This document shows, one piece after another, positions 57,901-64,000 of a stretch of 64,000 bases of DNA. Under the pieces are notes generated by a model. That model was given only the letters and a program-made list of their open reading frames with translations, had not been told where the DNA came from and ran no database searches. Position numbers and translations under genes: made by a program. Within the stretch, counting starts at the first letter, position 1. Each line of letters opens with the position of its first letter. This stretch comes from Camellia lanceoleosa (taxonomy: Eukaryota > Streptophyta > Magnoliopsida > Ericales > Theaceae): the NCBI GenBank assembly GCA_025200525.1, contig CM045761.1, positions 133,612,223-133,676,222 on the forward strand, written 5' to 3'.

Positions 57901-60900
57901 GAGGACCTCCTTGCTCTCTCCTTGGGCCTCGCTCACTCATCTCCCCTCCATGGTCATAGTTAACAGAACACTCCAAATTTCTGAGCTCCCGCGTCGCACC
58001 ACTCTGAAAGAGCCACCCTTCTGTGATGAGGCTCCTTGGCGCCATGAGGTTTTCACTTCTGTGAATAAACTCATAGCCTCAGTCTCATGGCCTTCAAAAG
58101 ATACATCGAGCAAACAACTGACCTCGCTGATCCTACTGAGCACCCACTCCGAAACAGTGTCCTTCGAAGGAGCCTCCAACCCATTCAAATCAACCTGACG
58201 CTCGACTTGGCTTTGGGGCTGATCGGAAGAGGTCTCACCATAGATGACGGGAGTCGAGATGGCAATAGGATGTACCACAAGAGGCAACTCCCTCCTAACC
58301 CAATTTGTTGCGGCATTCATTGCATCGTCATTTACCCAGTGCTGGCCCATATCCACATTTGTATCAAATGACTGGCTGGATGCTGTATTGTCCGCCGATA
58401 CATCGCGCAATCCACCCTACTTCTCGTTGCGACCAGTGATAGATGTCGGCAGTGTAACCTTCTTCCCTTTCGCTGTAGATCTTGGAGTCGAAATCCGACC
58501 CGTCTGACTAGGATCCAAAACGTGACACAAATTGTTAAAGACTTGGGCCATTGGGTAATGAACCCAGAATGGCTTTCAACTCTTTTCACATAATGGGCCA
58601 ACTTCTCCAAGCCCAACCCCTGGGCCCCAACCTCAATTTGGCCCACCCCATTATTACCTTGCAACAGGTTGATATCCCCTTCCTTGGGTCCTTGAAAAGA
58701 TGGGCCACTAACTTCGTTAATATTTCTCTTACCCCGACCCAAATCAAGGCAACCCTAAAATTGTGCCTTTAAATGTAGGGCCCACTGCCCAGTCCTTTTT
58801 GGTTGCCAGGCCTTCCTTGGGCCAACCCAAAGCTGGGAAATCTGCGACTACATCTTCATCTTTCCCAAATCACGACGACCATCACACAGAGTAGATCGCA
58901 CCAAATTTCGATGTTCCATAACCAACTCACGACAATCACGTTGCTCCTGCAGGCCGCAAGGCTTCACCACCGGTCCATCCTCCGACCAAATAGGCAATGG
59001 GTATCTCCAATCACCCCAACGAATGGTGATTTGCACCGGAGCACCCCTAGCTATTCCACAAACTTTGAGTCGAACACAACCCAGAGGTCCCTCCATCGCT
59101 GTTGCAACATCAACCTCCAGGAAACCCCTACAACGATCACCAATCGCACGATACACCTGCTCTCCACGAAGATGTAGCGGAAGTCCCAGCACCTGCACCC
59201 AAAAACTTTGTCTCAGCGATTGATGATTTCCCCTGGCACACAACGCCTCCGGTGACCACCAGTCAAGACTCAGACATCGACCTTTGACCATCCATTTACC
59301 TCCTAGAATTCTGATAGCTTCTACCTTAGATGGAAAAGCAAACAACACGTACTGTCCTTCGATGACCTTCACCTGCACACCTCCACTGACCTTCCACAAT
59401 TGGTTAACCCACGCCGATAGGCAAGATACCTCCATTCCCTTCTCCCCCAATTCTCCCACTTGCTCCACCAGACACAAATCCAAAAAGGATACCCACTCGG
59501 CACCAGACCCCTGTCTCACCACCACATCCTTCCCCTCAACCTCGGGCACAACCACCGCCTTCCCAATCGGCCATGAATTACCTCTTTCCCCTCGAAAGTC
59601 CTGGCCTTTTATGACCCAGCCATTCCCTATCGAAAATCCATCCAAAACAAGAGCAGCACCCTCCCATCCATCCCCAAACGATGATTGTGGAAGGAAAATC
59701 TCAGTACGATGATCACCCATATGAACCACAATCTGAACAGCCGCCTCACCTCCTTTGGACGAAGCCAACATGCTACACTTCGCCGACCCCCAGAGACCTG
59801 ACCCAAAAACACCCCAACAGTGTTCATCTTGGATGCCTTCCTCATTTGATCCGCAACCCATTTGATCTTCGCACCGAACAACTCAATCGCTCGCCGAACC
59901 CCTTGACCATGTTCAACAATATCTACATGACGTCGACCTATCGCATCCGCCAAACCCTCCTCAAACTCATAAGACCGATCACCCAAAAAAATCAATCTCC
60001 GACGAAGCCTGTCCAACTCCGCCGAAAACATCACAGATTTTTTGAGATTGGAGGTATATATATATATCGACATAGATGATTACCTCACTCGGACTGTCAG
60101 GCTACAACTATTTTTCCTAAAAGATCAGTTATTTGGTTGAGAAGATCATGTCAGTTTGGTTCCCAGGATTAGTGAGCCGGATCACAGATACGGCACCCCA
60201 GGATTTTTGATGATATACCAACACTGTAAATGCTATGATTTGGGTGACACGACTTTAAATTTTTAATGTGATTACATTTACTTTAAAAAGAAGTTAAATG
60301 TGATTGCATGTATGCGATCAAAATTCCTTGTTCATGAGTTGATATGTTTTGAGCTAAGGTTTGCTCAACGTCAGCTCGTTACTTATTTAAAAATGGATGT
60401 ATTAAGTAAAAATCAATTAAAGTGTTTGATAGCCACAATTCGTATCACTTAAAATGTAGGCTAAAAGTTAAAATTTTTTTAAGTAGCAAGTTCTTACTTA
60501 ATGGTTATTGAATTCATAACTACTTGTGCATAAGTATCGACGTGTATCGTTATGACCTTACCGCAATTGTTATCACCACCACTACTACACCCACCCTCAC
60601 CACTGCCAAATTGCCAATTGCTGCCACCACTACCATGGCTATTGCCACTGCCACCACCCATTCACCACCACTACTACACCCCCACAATTGCCAATTGCTG
60701 CCACCACTACCATGGCTATTGCCACTGCCACCACCCGTTCACCACCTCCGCCCCTACCACCACCTTCATTGCCATCATCACCACATGTACCACTATCATT
60801 TCACTACCACCACCCCGTTGTTGTTGGCACTACCAACACCTCTTCACCACCATTACCACAACCCTCCACCTCCACCATTGCCATCATTGCTATAGCCACC

Positions 60901-62932
60901 ACCACTACCACTCTATCTACTACACCACTCCACTATCACCACAACCACTATCCCTCAGCATCCACGGTCATTGCCATTGGTGCTATAGCCACCTCCACCT
61001 CCATTTCCACCACCACCACTATTATCCCTCAACATCCACCACCATTGTCATTGGCGCCCTAGCCACCTCCACCTCCACCTCCACCTCCACCTCACCACCG
61101 CTTCACTGCAATAATATAAAAACTGGAAGAGAAAATTTGAAAATAATATATTTCAAATTTTATCTTGTACACCAGACAATTTGTTTTAGTTCATCACTTT
61201 TATCAAACAAATTTTCAGTTTAAAAAGATCAGCATTCAGTTCTTACTACTGAATTTTCAGTTTTATCAACCACCGTAGATGAGATTTCAATTAAATTTGT
61301 TTTGAATGAATGAGAGCCTCTTAGCATGCTGAGCCCAAATTATTCATGAAGGGCTGTATTAATTTGCTTGGTGCAAAAGTAGTTTAAATTTTGTTATGAA
61401 TCTATTATCTCATGTCTTAATCTTTCATTAATCTCTGTTTGCCAAAATTTTCATCCTATGAATCAAGTGTATATTCCAGTTTTGATGTGTTCTGGCTGGA
61501 ATCCATTGAAGTATTGAAACACTGTGCGTGAGAGTGATGTTTTATTTTTCTTGGTTCTTTCAATCTTATTTTTGTTAGTGTTCTGGATAAATGTTCTTTA
61601 TTCTTTTACTCAATTTGACCCCGATTAGATCTAAACTGTTGGAACCAAGGCCTTTGGCCTAGTGGTTGTGTAGTACCATTTTGTGGTGTGAGATTGTGGG
61701 TTCAACTCCTAAGGAGAGGAGTTTGATATTCTTTGTGGTGTCTATTTCTCCCCCATTATGCAGGTTTATATAGTTTATTTCTTTTGAAGTTTTCTTGTGG
61801 TGATTGTTAGGCGTGGTCACTGTTGGCTTTCTAGCTATTTCAGTTTGATGTAATGCTTTTCATAGTTGTAATTAATCTCCTACCAATTGAGCCCCCCCAA
61901 AACCTAACTGTTGGAATATTCCACTAGGTTGCCTTTCTGGCCTCTGCTGTGGGCCCTAGAGTTGCTGCAGCATGTGCCCATGTGTCCTTGGCAGTACTAT
62001 CTGAGGATTCGCAAACAGCATCTGGGCATGGTAATAGGTGAGTGTCTCTTCACTTATTTCCTGTGCAGCATTGATATATAATACTCCATTTCAGCTTTTC
62101 TGCATCATCATAATGGGCCTGTTTGGTGCAGCTTATTGTTGTAAGGTAAAAATTGTAAATAAGAAAGCACAAGCCAAAACCATCCTCCCTCAACTTCTAG
62201 ATAATCATCTCTTTTCATCTATTTCTACCTAATAAGCTGTAAGCAGAAACTTAAAAAAGGCTATAAGCAGCTCAGATAAGCTGCTCCAAATAGCCTCAAT
62301 TTCCTCAGCAATTAAGCATATAAATAAAAGATTTACAGAAAAGGCATATGTTTACACCTGCACTTTTCTTGCATTTTTACTCGCTGTTGTTTTGCAAATC
62401 CTTAAGCTATCATTCAAGAGTGTTTTGTGCTTCTAGTTTCTGTGAGAAATTTTTTATAATGATTTGGAAGTATAGAGGAACATTTAATTTCTATAGCTCA
62501 TTAGAAACTTTGTCAAAGCTTTGGATTGGAAATGCGGTATTTATGTGATGTGTGTAGTTTCAGAACTTGAAAAGAAACTTAAAAGCTTCTTGTTTGACCT
62601 ATGAAGGATGAATATGGAGAGTACGCGCAATAGTGAAGGCAGTTCTCATGGAGAAAATACAAACTCAAGTCAACAAAAAGGTAGAACGCTAATTTTGCTT
62701 GTTGATCTAATTTATCTTCCCTAACGGTTCGTGTAAATTAAAATTTTCAGAAGATAACTTGGAAGTACATAGTCAATGGAATCAGAATGGTGAGGCTGCT
62801 CCATTAACTGCTGAAAAGGTGAGATCTGCTGCCAAAGCTGGTCTTGCTGCTGCTGCAACAAAGGCAAAACTGTTTGCAGATCACGAAGAGCGTGAAATTC
62901 AAAGGCTATCTGCTAATATTATAAATCATCAG
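48939..62932 (+). CDS. SWI3C: SWI3C-type SWI/SNF chromatin-remodelling subunit (5' portion, exons 1-8; frame broken in exon 3)
   Basis: Homologue of Arabidopsis SWI3C, a core scaffold subunit of nuclear ATP-dependent SWI/SNF complexes. Exons: 48,939-48,957; 49,080-49,610; 49,946-50,479; 52,456-52,819; 52,916-52,989; 61,928-62,037; 62,607-62,680; 62,751-62,932; the rest lies beyond the window. All introns are GT-AG and every junction restores conserved protein (MPAS start; RISDFPPVIK; DWFSPSTV; VDVLLCLDCF; NPVMAL/VAFLASAVGPRVAA; HEEREIQRLSANI). Domains in order: basic/acidic N terminus, SWIRM (exon 3), ZZ-like zinc finger (exons 3/4), SANT (exon 4), C-terminal helical region. The ATG at 48,939 fits the family N terminus. 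One reading-frame break at 50,404-50,407 makes the protein, as read, stop at 52,458. About 629 codons of an approximately 800-residue protein are visible. Confidence 0.93.
49080..49610 (+). CDS. SWI3C: SWI3C exon 2: basic and acidic N terminus, region before SWIRM
   Basis: It encodes RWRKKRKRE followed by an acidic run (DDDIDDDEEDDDD), then the conserved block RISDFPPVIKHTVNRPHSS and, later, APPPIMEGRGVVKRFGG leading to HVVPMHA. The basic cluster may serve as a nuclear localisation signal. Several antisense open frames across this GC-rich exon are shadows. Confidence 0.92.
49946..50479 (+). CDS. SWI3C: SWI3C exon 3: SWIRM domain and first half of zinc finger, with frame disruption
   Basis: The SWIRM domain reads from DWFSPSTVHRLERQVVPHFF through YMECRNSIVAKYMENP to GIINYCAA, about residues 184-275 of the protein. 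The spacer VPSAALKSINSLIQFDKPKC is conserved. After SDLDSRI (codon at 50,401) four bases, ATGA, stand where the family has three or six, and the conserved RLSENRCNCCSRSLPF is in the next frame. The exon's 534 bases leave one base too many (or two too few) for the phase-0 junction with exon 4. Read literally, translation runs on in the wrong frame and stops at TGA 52,458-52,460, giving 362 residues. Confidence 0.9.
50480..52455 (+). other. SWI3C: SWI3C intron 3
   Basis: Donor GTGAACG and acceptor CTACAG. It contains the Tourist-like MITE at 50,760-51,049; otherwise AT-rich unique sequence with no other gene seen. Confidence 0.85.
50760..51049. mobile_element. Tourist-like MITE in SWI3C intron 3, 290 bp
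   Basis: Inverted ends GGGTTCGTTTGGTTTGTATT and, reverse-complemented, GGGTATGTTTGGTTTGTGTT, flanked by TAA on both sides (50,757-50,759; 51,050-51,052). Non-coding. Related to the element at 48,306. Confidence 0.82.
52456..52819 (+). CDS. SWI3C: SWI3C exon 4: second half of zinc finger and SANT domain
   Basis: It begins VDVLLCLDCFHDGRFVIGHS, supplying the second Cys pair of the ZZ-like finger (the first pair is CNCC at the end of exon 3). The SANT domain follows: ESWTNQETLLLLEAMEIYNE, then NWNEIAEHVGTKSKAQCILH. The three aromatic/Trp helix positions expected of SANT are visible. SANT in this family contributes to histone and partner contacts. Confidence 0.95.
52916..52989 (+). CDS. SWI3C: SWI3C exon 5
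   Basis: It encodes the C-terminal end of the linker and LPFANFANPVMAL, conserved up to the splice site GTAGGT. It is joined across the 8.9-kb intron 5 to VAFLASAVGP in exon 6. Confidence 0.9.
54240..55300 (-). pseudogene. LINE ORF2 C-terminal region (zf-RVT and tail)
   Basis: Pieces in different frames: LGKWLWRFAGEQDHLWRKVV (55,080-55,292); FYRSLVGVMGDAFPLRSIW with PSKVVFFLWMAALGRNLTID (54,600-54,908); CCMCYVDAESIDHLSLHCS (54,580-54,660), the zinc-binding zf-RVT segment; and WLEQNKRIFQEIEHS near the end (54,289-54,474). Typical of plant LINEs of this class. Confidence 0.8.
55763..56986 (-). pseudogene. LINE ORF2 reverse transcriptase
   Basis: Frames 56,501-56,986 and 55,763-56,488 are in the same phase as the endonuclease frame and separated by single stop codons (TAG at about 56,498). 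Motifs: KMMSGDKAPDPDGFTLAFF, FRPISLLGNMYKLLAKVLAN, KFDIDKAYDNVNW, FLQGLRQGDPLSPLLF-type, and YAND where YADD/FADD is expected. The second catalytic position is therefore changed, which should inactivate it even apart from the stops. Confidence 0.88.
57008..57895 (-). pseudogene. LINE ORF2 endonuclease domain (APE-type)
   Basis: It starts LSWNVCGLNKRDKR and ADVVCLQETKME (about 57,770-57,880), the N-terminal AP-endonuclease motif. The middle is frame-broken. The end is DLPLHGGSFTWSNGHKMSRI with PVSDHWPILLD (57,130-57,370), which carries the conserved SDH catalytic motif. The endonuclease nicks target DNA for target-primed reverse transcription. Confidence 0.85.
58750..60025 (-). pseudogene. LINE ORF1 (DUF4283-type nucleic-acid-binding protein)
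   Basis: The 58,848-59,861 frame is 337 codons and contains GQYVLFAFPSKVEAIRILGG, then GKWMVKGRCLSLDWWSPEA and FWVQVLGLPLHLRGEQVYRA, the pattern of plant LINE/retroelement DUF4283 proteins. The N-terminal part is in another frame (59,627-60,025, RRRLIFLGDRSYEFEEGL), so there is a frameshift near 59.75 kb. No CCHC knuckle was identified. The downstream frame at 58,332-58,742 may be a linker. Confidence 0.75.
60565..61095. repeat. CCACC/CCACTAC-rich low-complexity tract in SWI3C intron 5
   Basis: About 530 bases of C/A/T-rich trinucleotide-like repeats (ACCACC, CCACTACC, TGCCACCACC) with almost no G on the plus strand. It includes an imperfect duplication of CAATTGCTGCCACCACTACC and neighbours (around 60,614-60,660 and 60,690-60,735) and a terminal (ACCTCC)n run at about 61,058-61,092. 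Open frames here, rich in His/Pro/Thr, are compositional artefacts. Confidence 0.85.
61645..61905 (+). mobile_element. tRNA-derived SINE just upstream of SWI3C exon 6
   Basis: The A-box-like TGGCCTAGTGGTTG (about 61,656) and B-box-like GGGTTCAACTCC (about 61,699) are spaced as in a pol III promoter. The 11-bp duplication AACTGTTGGAA flanks it at 61,634-61,644 and 61,906-61,916. About 261 bp, plus orientation. It ends 22 bases before exon 6 (61,928). Confidence 0.8.
61928..62932 (+). CDS. SWI3C: SWI3C exons 6-8: C-terminal conserved region
   Basis: Exon 6 (61,928-62,037) encodes VAFLASAVGPRVAAACAHVS and LAVLSEDSQTASGHGN. Exon 7 (62,607-62,680) encodes a polar linker (MESTRNSEGSSHGEN). Exon 8 (62,751-62,932) encodes LTAEKVRSAAKAGLAAAATK, then AKLFADHEEREIQRLSANII and NHQ, the conserved helix preceding the coiled coil used for dimerisation. 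The coiled coil and Gln-rich tail are beyond the window. Splice sites: GTGAGT/ATGAAG, GTAGAA/TTTCAG, GTATAT. Confidence 0.9.
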
Positions 62933-63183
62933 GTATATTTGTTGGGATGCTCTTATTTTGCGAAAGCTTTAATGATTCATTACCTTATGCTCTTCCTAAT
63001 TCTAGTGTTTTCAATGAATAGTCAATTCTTCTGATTAAATTGCATGGGCATGGCCTTAGGCTTCAATGTAAATTAATTTTTCGTAATTTCTACAATTATA
63101 TCCTTGGTGTATATCAAATTATTGTATTTGGTTGCAATTTTTTTCTTCTTCCTTGGTTTTCCTTGTTTGTCCAGGTATATTAG

Positions 63184-63489
63184 TGTTAAGTTACCAATTT
63201 TTCCAAAAGCCTAATCTATTAGTAAATGAGTCCAACAATGTATATCATGCTATCTAACACCCTCCCTCACATGCGACCCCGTCTTTCATGTGGAGAGACA
63301 AATAGAAGAAGAAGCAAACAACCAAACAAAGAAAAAGAAACCAAACGGGAAAAGAATATGAAATACCAACGGAGAGACTTGAACCCAAGACTGCTTTCTC
63401 AACCTGAGCCCTGATGTTAAGTTACTAATTTTCTCAAAAACTTAGCCATTAGAAAATGTGCACAACAATGTATATTAAGCTATCTAACA
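63184..63489 (-). mobile_element. TRIM (miniature LTR retrotransposon), 306 bp, in SWI3C intron 8
   Basis: Two direct terminal repeats of about 75 bp (63,184-63,259 and 63,415-63,489), each starting TGTTAAGTTAC and ending GCTATCTAACA, flanked by the perfect 5-bp duplication ATTAG (63,179-63,183; 63,490-63,494). Next to the left repeat is a pyrimidine run CCCTCCCTC (minus-strand polypurine tract). Next to the right repeat is AACCTGAGCCCTGA, a degenerate tRNA-Met primer site on the minus strand. The internal region is about 155 bp and non-coding. Confidence 0.88.
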
Positions 63490-63494
63490 ATTAG

Positions 63495-64000
63495 AACTTC
63501 GAATTCTGACCAATAAAATGGTTGCCGTTTTGGTTGGGCTTTAGGTACATGATGTACATTGAAGTTGCCAAAGTAGATGTAGGACTTACTTGGGTTGTAG
63601 AAAGGAAAGAATGGCCTGTCTGTCCCCTTTTATGCCTTTCTTTTTTTCATTTCATCACTCTTCACTTCAACATGGCAAAGGGAATTTTTTTTTTTCCCTT
63701 TTCAAAAAGCAATTTTTAGTTTAGCAGGTGATTATTGATGATTTTATGATTAAATTTAAATTAGCTATTCTTTCAGGTTTAACCTACCACTTTCAGGATT
63801 AACCAACAAAAAATGAAATTAGAGTTTCTTTTACTGGTATTCAGATATGTTCCTACGTTTGTGGTTTGCTGGTTGTAGTAAGGTTAATGTAATGTTAGAT
63901 GTGGTTTGCTTGTTGCCATTATTAAACTGATGATCGATTGAGACATTGGACCTTAAGTCTTGTAGGGAGGACATTCTGTCTATAGAATCAGTTATAGTTG
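63495..64000 (+). other. SWI3C: SWI3C intron 8, continuing past the window
   Basis: AT-rich with no coding sense. The next expected SWI3C exon (LKRxELKLKQF-type sequence) was searched for in 62,933-64,000 and is not present, so intron 8 is longer than 1 kb. Confidence 0.7.

Larger units (their letters stand above)
54199..60191 (-). mobile_element. L1-type plant LINE inserted antisense in SWI3C intron 5, 6.0 kb
   Basis: Flanked by near-identical 17-bp duplications, GGCACCCCTGGATTTTT at 54,182-54,198 and GGCACCCCAGGATTTTT at 60,192-60,208, one mismatch apart. The minus-strand 3' end abuts an A-rich tail (plus-strand T-rich TTTTTTTCTTTTTGG). Order in the minus direction: ORF1 with a DUF4283-type domain, then ORF2 with endonuclease, reverse transcriptase and a C-terminal zf-RVT region. 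It appears full length but has several stops and frameshifts, so it is a dead copy. Confidence 0.92.
52990..61927 (+). other. SWI3C: SWI3C intron 5, 8.9 kb, loaded with insertions
   Basis: Donor GTAGGTGG and acceptor TTCCACTAG. It contains an antisense LINE (54,199-60,191), a CCACC-rich low-complexity tract (60,565-61,095) and a SINE (61,645-61,905). The remaining parts (52,990-54,180; 60,210-60,560; 61,100-61,630) are AT-rich with no gene seen. Confidence 0.88.

Noticed and set aside
54647..59712. Plus-strand open frames within the LINE
   Set aside because: They are the complement of LINE ORF1/ORF2; all recognisable domains are on the minus strand.
60524..61223. Long plus-strand open frames rich in His, Pro and Thr
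   Set aside because: They overlap in all three frames and arise from the CCACC low-complexity tract inside SWI3C intron 5.
63226..63414. A short Lys/Arg-rich open frame
   Set aside because: It is the internal region of the TRIM element, non-coding in this class.

Overview
This is nuclear DNA from a flowering plant, probably a dicot. The support is one intron-containing plant chromatin gene (SWI3C) with canonical GT-AG introns, plus plant-type Ty3/gypsy elements, a plant L1-type LINE, hAT and Tourist-like MITEs, a tRNA-type SINE and a TRIM. I cannot name the species. No bacterial genes, CRISPR arrays or organellar genes were seen.

Layout. Positions 1 to about 29,040 are one large, decayed Ty3/gypsy element of the Tat lineage, called H1. 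Its gag-pol reads on the minus strand: 5' LTR from 28,359 upward, PBS at 28,340-28,355, then gag, protease, RT, RNase H, archaeal-type RNase H and integrase down to about 10,600. Downstream of pol, a spliced extra ORF lies on the plus strand, antisense to gag-pol (1,672-9,710). H1 has been hit by at least six later insertions: a hAT MITE (994-1,463), non-coding TG..CA element A (2,657-7,320), a hAT-like element (8,195-9,099), a copia-like solo LTR (about 11,038-12,323), element B of the same family as A in the opposite orientation (about 13,472-16,726), and a complete chromovirus-like LTR retrotransposon C (17,184-25,047, TSD AAAAT).

From 38,495 to about 44,400 lies a second Tat-type element, E. 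It has the same architecture, including an antisense extra ORF (38,614-40,701), but protease, RT, RNase H and most of integrase are deleted. A 62-65 bp tandem array separates its integrase tail from the extra ORF. Element D (29,479-38,494, TSD GACTA), an LTR retrotransposon with 2.6-2.8 kb LTRs full of tandem repeats, interrupts the sequence just upstream of E's extra ORF.

From 44,400 to 48,900 the DNA is AT-rich. It holds a possible minus-strand promoter and short ORF near 45.7-46.1 kb, and a cluster of Tourist-like MITEs, two of them in an abutting inverted arrangement.

From 48,939 to the end is the 5' two thirds of a SWI3C gene (SWI/SNF chromatin-remodelling subunit, plus strand, eight exons visible). 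Intron 5 is about 8.9 kb because it holds a 6 kb antisense LINE (TSD of 17 bp), a CCACC-rich low-complexity tract and a SINE that ends 22 bp before exon 6. Introns 3 and 8 hold a MITE and a 306-bp TRIM. Exon 3 carries a reading-frame disruption at 50,404-50,407 that, taken literally, truncates the protein after SWIRM and before SANT. It is either a real mutation or a sequencing error.

The main unusual points are the frame-broken SWI3C, the two Tat elements that keep an antisense intron-containing ORF, and clusters of the palindrome CGCTCGAGCG shared by the LTRs of two otherwise different retrotransposon families (C and D).
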